Below, in pieces: positions 24,865 through 32,587 of a DNA stretch of 64,000 nucleotides. The position numbers and the translations under genes were made by a program. Source of the DNA: Capnocytophaga sputigena (GTDB lineage Bacteria > Bacteroidota > Bacteroidia > Flavobacteriales > Flavobacteriaceae). The stretch lies in assembly GCF_900446695.1 (NCBI RefSeq), contig NZ_UAVP01000008.1, forward strand, positions 736,955-800,954. The letters are read 5' to 3'. Position 1 is the first letter of the stretch. Each line of letters starts with the position of its first letter. The notes beneath the pieces are model-generated. The model ran no database searches, was not told the DNA's origin, and saw nothing but the letters and a program-made list of their open reading frames with translations.

Positions 24865-26205
24865 TTAAACCACGCCTTGATCGAGCATCGCGTGAGCGAC
24901 TTTCATAAAGCCTGCGATGTTAGCACCTTTCACGTAGTTGATATAACCATCTTCTTGACCGTATTTGAGGCAAGCGTTGTGGATAGATTCCATAATTTGG
25001 TGTAACTTAGCATCAACTTCTTCAGCTCTCCACGCGAGGTGAGCGGCGTTTTGAGTCATTTCGAGTCCTGAAGTTGCTACCCCTCCAGCGTTCACTGCTT
25101 TACCAGGAGCGAAAGGTAATTTAGCATCTTGGAAGGCTTTGATAGCCTCAGGAGTACAACCCATATTTGATACTTCGGCTACGAGTTTTACGCCATTTTT
25201 GATAAGCATTTGAGCGTCATCGCCGTCTAATTCATTTTGGAAAGCGCAAGGCAAGGCGATATCACAAGGGATTGTCCACGCTTTTTTGCCTGCAGTAAAT
25301 TTACTTTCTTTGGCAAATTTTTCGGCAAAAGGCGCTACGATGTTGCGGTTAGAAGCGCGGAGTTCCAAAAGGTAGTCAATCATTTCGTGAGTCATACCAT
25401 TAGGTACTTCTACACAACCATCAGGACCTGAAAGACCGATAACTTTTGCGCCTAACTGAGTTGCTTTTTGTGAAGCTCCCCACGCTACGTTACCAAATCC
25501 TGAAACTACTACGCGTTGTCCTTTAAGGTCTTTGCCGAGTTTTTTCAACATATGATCTACAAAGTAGAGTGCACCATAACCCGTAGCTTCGGGGCGAATG
25601 AGAGAACCACCCCAGTTGATACCTTTACCGGTGAGTACCCCGGTGTTATACTCGTGGGCTAATTTTTTGTACATACCGTACATATAGCCTATTTCGCGTC
25701 CACCTACACCCACGTCGCCAGCAGGTACATCGGTATCAGGACCTATATATTTCCAAAGTTCAAGCATAAAGGCTTGGCAGAAACGCATAATTTCGGCATC
25801 GGATTTACCGGTAGGGTCGAAATCAGAACCTCCTTTAGCGCCACCCATAGGGAGGGTAGTGAGGGCATTTTTGAAAGTTTGTTCAAAACCAAGGAATTTA
25901 AGCATTGAAGGGTTTACAGCTTTGTGGAAGCGGATACCACCTTTATAAGGACCTATAGCAGCGTTGAACTGCACGCGGTAACCGAGGTTGCTTTGCACTT
26001 CGCCTTTATCGTCTACCCAATCCACGCGGAAGGTGTGAATGCGGTCGGGCTCTACGATGCGTTCTATAATTTTAGCTTTGGCAAATTGAGGGTGCTGGTT
26101 GTACACCTCTTGTACTGATTCAAGCACTTCGTGTACTGCTTGTAAGTACTCTTTTTCTCCAGGGTGTTTTGCCTCTAAGGCAGTCATAATTTTTTTTACG
26201 TCCAT
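24865..26205 (-). CDS. gdhA: NADP-type glutamate dehydrogenase
   Basis: Hexameric glutamate dehydrogenase of 446 residues. GPYKGGIRFH and PMGGAKGGSDFDP hold the substrate-binding and catalytic lysines, and GFGNVAWGAS is the cofactor loop. Length and the MRFCQAFM segment match the small NADP(H)-dependent GdhA. It fixes ammonia onto 2-oxoglutarate in the cytosol, or runs in reverse during amino-acid growth. Cofactor preference is inferred from family resemblance. Transcription probably starts from the -7 box at 26273-26280, giving a leader of about 60 bases. Confidence 0.95.
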   Translation of the reverse strand: MDVKKIMTALEAKHPGEKEYLQAVHEVLESVQEVYNQHPQFAKAKIIERIVEPDRIHTFRVDWVDDKGEVQSNLGYRVQFNAAIGPYKGGIRFHKAVNPSMLKFLGFEQTFKNALTTLPMGGAKGGSDFDPTGKSDAEIMRFCQAFMLELWKYIGPDTDVPAGDVGVGGREIGYMYGMYKKLAHEYNTGVLTGKGINWGGSLIRPEATGYGALYFVDHMLKKLGKDLKGQRVVVSGFGNVAWGASQKATQLGAKVIGLSGPDGCVEVPNGMTHEMIDYLLELRASNRNIVAPFAEKFAKESKFTAGKKAWTIPCDIALPCAFQNELDGDDAQMLIKNGVKLVAEVSNMGCTPEAIKAFQDAKLPFAPGKAVNAGGVATSGLEMTQNAAHLAWRAEEVDAKLHQIMESIHNACLKYGQEDGYINYVKGANIAGFMKVAHAMLDQGVV

Positions 26206-26272
26206 AATATATTAATTAGTTATGAATTATGTGTTAATAAATTGTTTAGTTACGAAATATATTAATGAGCGA

Positions 26273-26280
26273 CAAAAGTA
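26273..26280 (-). promoter_or_regulatory. -7 box of gdhA
   Basis: Complement reads TACTTTTG, about 68 bases upstream of the start codon. Confidence 0.55.
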
Positions 26281-26469
26281 CTTAATATTATTGAAACGTG
26301 CAAAGAAAACGAAAGAAATTTTTCACAAAAAGAAATTTAAAGTTTTAACTTAGCTAAACTTCAAAGCTTTGCGATACTCCATTCTATTATTTTTGCTTCA
26401 CACGATTAACGACTCTTTGATATTTTTTATTTTTCCTTTCGTAGAATTTGCATTTTAAATAAAAAACAC

Positions 26470-26477
26470 TATTTTTG
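26470..26477 (+). promoter_or_regulatory. -7 box of the lactate permease gene
   Basis: TATTTTTG, 28 bases before the ATG at 26506. Confidence 0.55.
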
Positions 26478-26505
26478 CCCCCCAAAAAGAAAATATAAAA
26501 AACTT

Positions 26506-28113
26506 ATGGCTTTATTTCTTAGCATACTCCCAATTGCGCTTCTCATCTATTTGATGGTAAAGAAAAATGCGCTTCCTTCGTATATTGCACTTCCACTAAT
26601 CGCCGGATTGGTGTATATACTTCACCTTACTTATTTTAATGGCTCGTTCGTAGCCCTAAACGCCAATTTTATTAAAGCAATTATCTCGGTAGCTACCCCT
26701 ATCACAGTGATTTTTGGGGCGGTACTCTTCAACCGAATGATGGAGATGACAGGAGCAATGAATGTGTTGCGCCGCTGGCTGGGCAATATCAGCCCTAATC
26801 CTGTTGCTCAACTAATGATTATAGGTTGGGCTTTTGCCTTTATGATTGAAGGTGCCAGTGGTTTTGGTACGCCAGCAGCTATTGCAGCACCTTTATTAGT
26901 AGGTTTAGGATTCAGACCCTTGCAGGTGGCTATTCTCGCACTAATTATGAACTCGGTACCTGTATCGTTTGGAGCCGTGGGTACACCTACGTGGTTTGGG
27001 TTTGGTACGCTTATTGGCAATGGTTCTATTTCCGATGATCAGCTTTCGGATATAGGTAGAATTACATCTATCATACATCTATTTGCAGCTTTTGTAATTC
27101 CGATAATGGCACTGAAAGTGATAGTATCATGGCGACAAATACGCGAAAATATTGTTTTTATTCTCATCAGTATTCTATCGTGTACGGTGCCTTATGTGGC
27201 TATTGCGTGGTTTAACTACGAGTTTCCTTCATTAGTAGGGGGTGCTATAGGTCTTTTTATTTCGGTAGGAGTAGCCAGCAAAGGTATTGGCTTATCAAAA
27301 ACTGATAACAGTGAGATGCAGCACGAGAAAGTAAAAACTTCAGAGTTATTGAAAGCTCTTTTCCCAACAGCTTCACTGATAGTGATTTTGGCACTCACTC
27401 GCATCAAACAGCTTCCGCTAAAAGCTCTTTTGAACGATACTACCGAGTGGTTTACTATTAAATTAGGTTATTTAGGAGATTTTCAGGTTACTAAAGGATT
27501 GATTTTCTCATTGAAGAATATTTTTGATACGGGTGAGAGTGAGAGCTACAAACTGCTCTATGTGCCAGCGCTCATTCCGTTTGTGGTTACAGTGTTGATT
27601 TCCATTCCGTTGTTCTCACTGAAATGGAAACAAACTAAATCGCTATTTTCAGCGAGTTTTGTACAGATACAAAAACCATTTTTAGCATTAGTGGGGGCAC
27701 TCATTATGGTGAATGTAATGCTAATGGGAGGAGAAGACTCTATGGTACAAACTATTGGTAGAGGTTTAGCCAATGCCACTGGTAGTTATTGGACGATGTT
27801 CGCTTCATACTTAGGAGCGGTAGGGGCATTTTTCTCAGGCTCGAATACTGTGTCAAACCTCACTTTTGGGGCTGTGCAATATTCGGTTGCGAATACTACA
27901 GGACTTTCAGTACCTTTGATTCTCGCCCTGCAATCGGTAGGGGGAGCAATGGGTAATATGGTGTGTATCAACAATATTATTGCTGTATGTTCGGTATTAG
28001 GTATTGATAAGGCTGAAGGAAAAATTCTAAAAGTTACGGCTGTGCCTATGTTCATCTATGGAATTATAGCAGCTGTAGTAGCGCTCTTAGTCATACCACT
28101 ATTGTTCAGTTGA
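26506..28113 (+). CDS. lctP: L-lactate permease (LctP family)
   Basis: Hydrophobic protein of 535 residues with about 12-13 membrane helices. The family signatures are present: FMIEGASGFGTPAAIAAPLL, SVPVSFGAVGTPTWFG, GAFFSGSNTVSNLTFG and QSVGGAMGNMVCINNIIAVCSVLG. It should import L-lactate, or D-lactate or glycolate, by proton symport at the inner membrane. It stands alone with a -7 box upstream and a strong bidirectional terminator downstream, so no lactate dehydrogenase is linked here. Substrate range is by family only. Confidence 0.9.
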   Translation: MALFLSILPIALLIYLMVKKNALPSYIALPLIAGLVYILHLTYFNGSFVALNANFIKAIISVATPITVIFGAVLFNRMMEMTGAMNVLRRWLGNISPNPVAQLMIIGWAFAFMIEGASGFGTPAAIAAPLLVGLGFRPLQVAILALIMNSVPVSFGAVGTPTWFGFGTLIGNGSISDDQLSDIGRITSIIHLFAAFVIPIMALKVIVSWRQIRENIVFILISILSCTVPYVAIAWFNYEFPSLVGGAIGLFISVGVASKGIGLSKTDNSEMQHEKVKTSELLKALFPTASLIVILALTRIKQLPLKALLNDTTEWFTIKLGYLGDFQVTKGLIFSLKNIFDTGESESYKLLYVPALIPFVVTVLISIPLFSLKWKQTKSLFSASFVQIQKPFLALVGALIMVNVMLMGGEDSMVQTIGRGLANATGSYWTMFASYLGAVGAFFSGSNTVSNLTFGAVQYSVANTTGLSVPLILALQSVGGAMGNMVCINNIIAVCSVLGIDKAEGKILKVTAVPMFIYGIIAAVVALLVIPLLFS

Positions 28114-28136
28114 TAATTAATAATAATTTATTAATA

Positions 28137-28173
28137 AAAAGGCTGCACAGAAAGCTCTTCTGTGCAGCCTTTT
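28137..28173. terminator. bidirectional terminator between lctP and the META gene
   Basis: Perfect 14-bp stem AAAAGGCTGCACAG / CTGTGCAGCCTTTT with a 9-base loop between convergent genes. Confidence 0.9.
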
Positions 28174-28203
28174 CAATTAATTTATTAACCAATAATATGA
28201 GAT

Positions 28204-28614
28204 TTACTTCTTTGCAAAAGTGAGCAGTACAGTTCCTTTGTCATCTTTTAGCAATAACTGTTTGTCGTTCACTTCGTATTTAGCTACTTTTTTCATTGCA
28301 GTGCCAAAAGAATCGGCAACTTGCATAGTAGTCTCTGGACAAAGCATTAGAGTAGTTGCTAATTCGCTAAATACTAAATCTTTATCGGTGATATTTGCGA
28401 TGGCTCCCATAAAGGTATTACAGCTATCGGAACCGTTTACCTTCATTTCTTTTATATTGAGTTGAAGGGTAGGTTGAGCCTCAGCAGTTACGGCTGTAGT
28501 TCCCATAGTAACGAGTTGCCATTCACCTTGTAAGGCATCGGTAGGGATGGTATTGTTACAACTGCCCAAACCCATAGCTACGCATAAAAGCGTTAAAAAC
28601 TTGATTTTTTTCAT
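28204..28614 (-). CDS. META-domain (HslJ-like) lipoprotein
   Basis: Lipoprotein of 136 residues with the lipobox GLGSC (Cys19). The mature part is one META domain: LQGEWQLVTMG, the SDSCNTFMGAI segment that corresponds to the family's GCN-Y-G motif, ATTLMLCP, and a final YEVNDKQLLLKDDKGTVLLTF strand. HslJ-type proteins are linked to heat or antibiotic resistance in E. coli, but a specific role is not known. The residues after the cysteine (NNTIPTD) lack the acidic surface-export pattern, so it is probably periplasm-facing. Lies next to a secreted 134-residue protein gene. Confidence 0.85.
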   Translation of the reverse strand: MKKIKFLTLLCVAMGLGSCNNTIPTDALQGEWQLVTMGTTAVTAEAQPTLQLNIKEMKVNGSDSCNTFMGAIANITDKDLVFSELATTLMLCPETTMQVADSFGTAMKKVAKYEVNDKQLLLKDDKGTVLLTFAKK

Positions 28615-28632
28615 TGTATGATAGTTTTAAAA

Positions 28633-29034
28633 TTATTTCTCGGTGAAATAAATGTCTAACCCCATCGTACCATCGTCATCCTCGTTGTAAAATGCCATTA
28701 GTTCCTCTTCTCGGTAGTAAAACTTATAATCTTGGTAAGGATAAGGTTTATTAGATGCTGAAAAGATAATTTGGTTGTTGCGCTTATTGATGCGCCAAGC
28801 CACTTCTACTTTATAGATGAGTCGTGGTTGTTTAGTAATTGTTAGTTTTTCTTCTCTAATGATAGCTTTATCTTTCAAAAAAGTGACAAAGATATATTGT
28901 TTAGTATTGATGCTATCACCAGCGGCTCTTTTGGTGATTTCACCCTGAAAGTGCCTATCGATGAGGTCAGTACGTTCTTGTGCATATAAGTTTAGCACAC
29001 CCAAAAACAAGAGGATAACAAGTATTTTTTTCAT
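28633..29034 (-). CDS. secreted hypothetical protein
   Basis: Protein of 133 residues; the ATG at 29032-29034 gives a clean signal peptide (MKKILVILLFLGVLNLYAQ), while an in-frame start 16 codons earlier does not. The mature part is predicted to be beta-rich (HFQGEITKRAAGDSINTKQYIFVTFLKDKAIIREEKLTI...RLIYKVEVAWRIN) and ends in an acidic tail (FYNEDDDGTMGLDIYFTEK). The pattern resembles a small lipocalin- or calycin-like barrel, which is inference. No family is recognised. It lies 18 bases upstream of the META lipoprotein gene and could be co-transcribed with it. Confidence 0.65.
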   Translation of the reverse strand: MKKILVILLFLGVLNLYAQERTDLIDRHFQGEITKRAAGDSINTKQYIFVTFLKDKAIIREEKLTITKQPRLIYKVEVAWRINKRNNQIIFSASNKPYPYQDYKFYYREEELMAFYNEDDDGTMGLDIYFTEK

Positions 29035-29134
29035 AACATTTACTTTTTTTAAAGGTTTATATACAGAGTTGTTATGCTTCAAATGAGGTTGTTTTCTGTT
29101 TGGGTTGTAGTAGAACGCTGCAGGGTGAGAGGTG

Positions 29135-29629
29135 CTATTTTATGTATTTTTTGAGAGTTTTAAGCAAATCGTCGGTTCTGAGGTTCTCTCCTTGTGACAA
29201 TAGATTGCCTTCGGGGTCTATGAGAAAAGGGGCAGGAATACTGGTTACTCCATAGGCATTAGCAACTTTGCTTTCGCTATCCCATACATTGTACCATACC
29301 ATTCCTTCCATTTTGATAGTGTCGAGCCAAGCGTCTTTATCCTTAGGTCTATCAATAGACACAGATAGGATTACAAAGTTTTTTCCTTTGAGTTCTTTAT
29401 AGGCTTGTTTGAGGTATCTGTTTTCCTTTTTGCAAGGCATACACCACGATGCCCAAAAATCTATGAGTACATATTTGCCTCGTAAAGACGATAGTTTCAA
29501 TTCCTCGCCATTGGCTTGAGGCAAGGCGATTTCGGGTACAGGTTTGTGGCGTTGTAATTGTTGTGCAAAGGTTTCGGCAGTTGCCAAAAGGAATAGCGCT
29601 ATGGCTGTAAATAGAAATCTTTTTCTCAT
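29135..29629 (-). CDS. TlpA-like periplasmic thioredoxin
   Basis: Protein of 164 residues with a signal peptide ending TFAQQ and a TlpA/ResA-like redoxin domain. The active site WCMPCK has Cys63 and Cys66. The SLRGKYVLIDFWASWC strand and the cis-proline loop TSIPAPFLIDPEG are in place. It should reduce disulfides, or support cytochrome c or outer-membrane protein assembly, in the periplasm. No ccd or heme genes are near. It follows cysD after 77 bases on the same strand. The Met-Pro dipeptide in the active site is usual for this Bacteroidetes subfamily. Confidence 0.85.
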   Translation of the reverse strand: MRKRFLFTAIALFLLATAETFAQQLQRHKPVPEIALPQANGEELKLSSLRGKYVLIDFWASWCMPCKKENRYLKQAYKELKGKNFVILSVSIDRPKDKDAWLDTIKMEGMVWYNVWDSESKVANAYGVTSIPAPFLIDPEGNLLSQGENLRTDDLLKTLKKYIK

Positions 29630-29706
29630 TTGTAATCTTGTTTTTTAGTATTCAGGATTTTGATATACAAAAATCTGACCATTTTTTAAACAGATACTTT
29701 TTTGCA

Positions 29707-30606
29707 CTAAAAATATCCTCCTTTTTTACGGTCTTCCATAGCAGCTTCGGTTACTTTATCGTCTATACGAGTTTCACCGCGTTCCGAGATGCGTGAAGCA
29801 GTAATTTCGTTCACCACCTCTTCAAGAGTTGCTGCATTGCTTTCTACAGCTGCGGTACAAGTCATATCACCCACAGTACGATAGCGCACACACTTGTTGA
29901 GAATAGTGTCGTTCTCGTCTATTTGGATAAAAGGCGATACCGCAATGAGGCGACCTTCGTGCTCAATTACTTCGCGATTGTGAGCGAAATAGATAGAAGG
30001 GAGTTCAATTTTTTCTTGCTGTATATAACTCCACACATCGAGTTCTGTCCAGTTAGAAATGGGGAATACGCGCATATTTTCGCCTTTTTGGATTCTACCG
30101 TTATAGATGTTCCAGAGTTCAGGGCGTTGTAGTTTTGGGTCCCATTGACCGAACTCATCTCTTACTGAGAAGAAACGTTCCTTGGCGCGAGCTTTTTCCT
30201 CATCACGGCGAGCGCCCCCGATGCAGGCATCGAAGTGAAATTCTTCGATAGTATCTAATAAGGTGTGTGTTTGCAGCCAGTTACGAGAAGCAAATTTACC
30301 TTTGGGTTCAGTAAGACCTTTGGCTTTGATGGTGTCTTCAACTTGTCTCACAATGAGTTCAGCGCCAATACGTTTGGCAAGGGCATCGCGATAAGCAAGA
30401 GCCTCGGGGAAGTTATGTCCTGTATCGATATGTACCAAAGGGAAAGGTATTTTCATAGGGGCAAAGGCTTTCATAGCCAAGTGCACCAGAGTAATAGAGT
30501 CTTTTCCACCGCTAAAAAGTAGAGCGGGGCGTTCGAATTGCGCCGCTACTTCGCGCATTATATAAATACTTTCAGCTTCTAATTGTTTTAAATGTTCTTT
30601 ATTCAC
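29707..30606 (-). CDS. cysD: sulfate adenylyltransferase subunit 2
   Basis: PP-loop ATPase-family protein of 299 residues: the loop FSGGKDS (31-37), HIDTGHNFPE, the ARRDEEKARAKER basic segment and the C-terminal RYRTVGDMTCTAAV. It makes APS from ATP and sulfate, normally as a heterodimer with the GTPase CysN. The C-terminal VTEAAMEDRKKGGYF is the usual CysD ending, so the gene is intact. Notably cysN, cysC and cysH do not follow; the next gene is a thioredoxin. cysN must lie elsewhere or be missing. The sulfate permease at 1997-3034 fits the same pathway. Confidence 0.95.
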   Translation of the reverse strand: MNKEHLKQLEAESIYIMREVAAQFERPALLFSGGKDSITLVHLAMKAFAPMKIPFPLVHIDTGHNFPEALAYRDALAKRIGAELIVRQVEDTIKAKGLTEPKGKFASRNWLQTHTLLDTIEEFHFDACIGGARRDEEKARAKERFFSVRDEFGQWDPKLQRPELWNIYNGRIQKGENMRVFPISNWTELDVWSYIQQEKIELPSIYFAHNREVIEHEGRLIAVSPFIQIDENDTILNKCVRYRTVGDMTCTAAVESNAATLEEVVNEITASRISERGETRIDDKVTEAAMEDRKKGGYF

Positions 30607-30637
30607 GATAGTTATTTATTCTTTGTATCTTACTTTT

Positions 30638-31081
30638 CTATTTCACTGCATTCATTGAAAACTCTAATGGGTACATTCCTTGTACAGCAATTTCGCGTCC
30701 TTGAGCGTCTTTAGCAGGCATCATTTTAGGGAAGTTTTCAAATACGCGTTTGCCTTCAGCTGCTAAAATAGGTTCTCCTTCAACTTTTTGTACACTAAAG
30801 TTTCCTTTTTTATCTATTACAAAGTATATTTTTATCAAGCCTTCAATCTTTTTGTTGAGGGCTTCTTTTGGGTAGACAAGTTTATCCGTTACCCATTGGT
30901 CTACACACGCCTCGAAATTAGTTTCTTTGGCTATATGAATATTCTCGTAATGCGAGCAGTAAGGTTTTTGTTTTACAACCGAACTGTTGTAGATATCTAC
31001 AGCTTTGCTGTCTTGTGCTTGTGTAGTAGCAAAACCAGCTACTAATAAGATGCTTGTTACTAAGGTTTTAATTGCTTTCAT
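30638..31081 (-). CDS. secreted protein with TonB-C-like domain
   Basis: Protein of 147 residues with a signal peptide (MKAIKTLVTSILLVAGFATTQAQ). The mature part has LVYPKEALNKKIEGLIKIYFVIDKKGNFSVQKVEGEPILAAEGKRVFENFPKMMPAK, the usual order of a TonB C-terminal domain: YP..A...G.V...F.V...G.......G....EA.R. It lacks the TonB membrane anchor and proline-rich spacer, so it is a stand-alone periplasmic version, common in Bacteroidetes. Role unknown; it might bind TonB-dependent receptors or peptidoglycan (inference). A -7 box lies at 31117-31124. Confidence 0.75.
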   Translation of the reverse strand: MKAIKTLVTSILLVAGFATTQAQDSKAVDIYNSSVVKQKPYCSHYENIHIAKETNFEACVDQWVTDKLVYPKEALNKKIEGLIKIYFVIDKKGNFSVQKVEGEPILAAEGKRVFENFPKMMPAKDAQGREIAVQGMYPLEFSMNAVK

Positions 31082-31116
31082 TGTTTTAGATATTTAGTTA
31101 TTAACTACTAATTCCA

Positions 31117-31124
31117 CAAAGGTA
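31117..31124 (-). promoter_or_regulatory. -7 box of the TonB-C-domain gene
   Basis: Complement reads TACCTTTG, 36 bases upstream of the start codon. Confidence 0.6.
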
Positions 31125-31139
31125 CAACTTTTTTTTTAA

Positions 31140-31709
31140 TTAACAAGTTTTCAACCATTCTTCTATTACTTTTGGGAAATGTTCATACTCTAAGAGATGT
31201 ATTTTCTCAGCTAAAGTATCGGCGGTATCGGTGGGTAATACTTCGGTTTTTGCTTGAAAGAGGATATTGCCCTCGTCGTAATGTTCGTTTACAAAATGAA
31301 TGGTGATACCACTCTCTTTTTCACTATTAGTCACTACAGCTTGGTGTACGTGATCGCCATACATTCCTTTGCCTCCATATTTTGGCAAGAGAGAGGGGTG
31401 AATGTTGAGAATGCGGTTGGGGTAGGCTGCTATCAGATTTTCAGGAACTTTCCACAAAAAGCCCGCCAAGACAATGAGGTCGGGTTGTTGTGTTGCGAGT
31501 ACATCAAGCACTACGTTTGTTTTGTAGAATGCTTGTCTATCAAACACAAGTGAAGGTATTTCTAAACGTTTGGCACGAGCCAAAACTCCTGCTTGTGGAT
31601 TGTTACAGAGAATCAGACACACTTTTGCACTGCCTTTCTCGGCGAAATAAGTAGCGATGCGTTCGGCATTAGAACCTGAACCTGAGGCGAAAACAACGAT
31701 TTTTTTCAT
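31140..31709 (-). CDS. purN: phosphoribosylglycinamide formyltransferase
   Basis: Protein of 189 residues of the GART family. FASGSGSNAERI is the phosphate loop. The catalytic triad region is visible as ILNIHPSLLP (Asn, His) and GITIHFVNEHYDEGNILF (Asp). It transfers the formyl group from 10-formyl-THF to GAR in purine synthesis, in the cytosol. The gene starts two bases after the stop of rnpA, so the two are transcribed and probably translated together. This is an unusual pairing, as rnpA normally sits with rpmH and dnaA. Confidence 0.95.
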   Translation of the reverse strand: MKKIVVFASGSGSNAERIATYFAEKGSAKVCLILCNNPQAGVLARAKRLEIPSLVFDRQAFYKTNVVLDVLATQQPDLIVLAGFLWKVPENLIAAYPNRILNIHPSLLPKYGGKGMYGDHVHQAVVTNSEKESGITIHFVNEHYDEGNILFQAKTEVLPTDTADTLAEKIHLLEYEHFPKVIEEWLKTC

Positions 31710-31711
31710 AG

Positions 31712-32074
31712 TTAAATAGGTGAATTAGCAAATAGTGAAAGCGTTGTTTTTACGGCATTCTCTATTTCAGTATAGGTGGCTTTTCCTTTTCCGATATAAA
31801 TAAAAGCTAAGGCATATTGTTGTTCTTTTACAGGCAAAAGGTTTTTCTGTAAGCGATAAGCCTCTCGCAACCTGCGTTTGAGTAAATTTCTATCCACTGC
31901 GCGTTTAAAAGTGCGTTTAGGCACACTTATCAGTAATTGATAAGGCACCTCAAGAGTAGCGATAGGAGTGTACAACAAGCGTATAGGATAGGAGGTAATT
32001 GCCTCACCCTTAGCGAAAAGTTGCTGTATATAATCGCGTTTACAGAGTTTTTCAGCTTTTGGAAAAGTATACAT
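31712..32074 (-). CDS. rnpA: ribonuclease P protein component
   Basis: Basic protein of 120 residues. The ATG at 32072-32074 gives MYTFPKAEKLCKRDYIQQLF, the usual start of flavobacterial RnpA; a TTG five codons earlier lies inside the promoter box. The RNR motif region reads SVPKRTFKRAVDRNLLKRRLREAYR. It binds RNase P RNA and helps 5'-end maturation of tRNA. The -7 box (complement of 32079-32086) ends only five bases before the ATG, so the message is probably leaderless or nearly so. purN follows two bases after the stop. Confidence 0.93.
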   Translation of the reverse strand: MYTFPKAEKLCKRDYIQQLFAKGEAITSYPIRLLYTPIATLEVPYQLLISVPKRTFKRAVDRNLLKRRLREAYRLQKNLLPVKEQQYALAFIYIGKGKATYTEIENAVKTTLSLFANSPI

Positions 32075-32078
32075 ACGG

Positions 32079-32086
32079 CAAAAGTA
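32079..32086 (-). promoter_or_regulatory. -7 box of rnpA-purN
   Basis: Complement reads TACTTTTG; its last base is five bases from the rnpA ATG. Confidence 0.65.
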
Positions 32087-32089
32087 CAA

Positions 32090-32587
32090 ATAATTTGTTA
32101 ATTAGCAAGTTTTAAGAGTCAGTAATCTAAGGAGTAGGGGGAGCAGTAGGCTTTTAGAAAACTTTAAGAGTCAGAGCTTTTCCCGATGATTTTTTCTAAT
32201 ATCCACTTAGTTTATTCAAAAATTAATTTCTTAAAAAATGTTAAATTTTATTTTTGTTTCAGTAGTGTTTATTACCTCGCTTTCATCTGTTTATTTCCTA
32301 TAAACTCTTTTATATGTTTAGAAATGAATGATTTACACTTTAACAACCCTATGTGATAAAATTCGTATTTTTTTAAGAGAATAACTGAGGTATTTCTATT
32401 GAATATTCCAAATCATTGAGAATACTGCAATTTTTTAACAATAACTCTAAACATTCTTTAAAAAACATCTTTAACGAAAAGATTTTATACGCTTATAAAA
32501 CCACAGTAAAAAAAAATACCATAAAAAGTTGCTTTTATAAATTATTTTTCTGAAACTTTGCAAAATAATTGACATAATATAATAGCG
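32090..32587. other. 498-bp gap upstream of the SusC gene
   Basis: AT-rich region between divergent transcription units. No ORF with family features. GAAACTTTG near 32550 is one mismatch from a -7 box and is the best guess for the susC promoter, with low certainty. No clear operator or riboswitch is seen. Confidence 0.5.
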
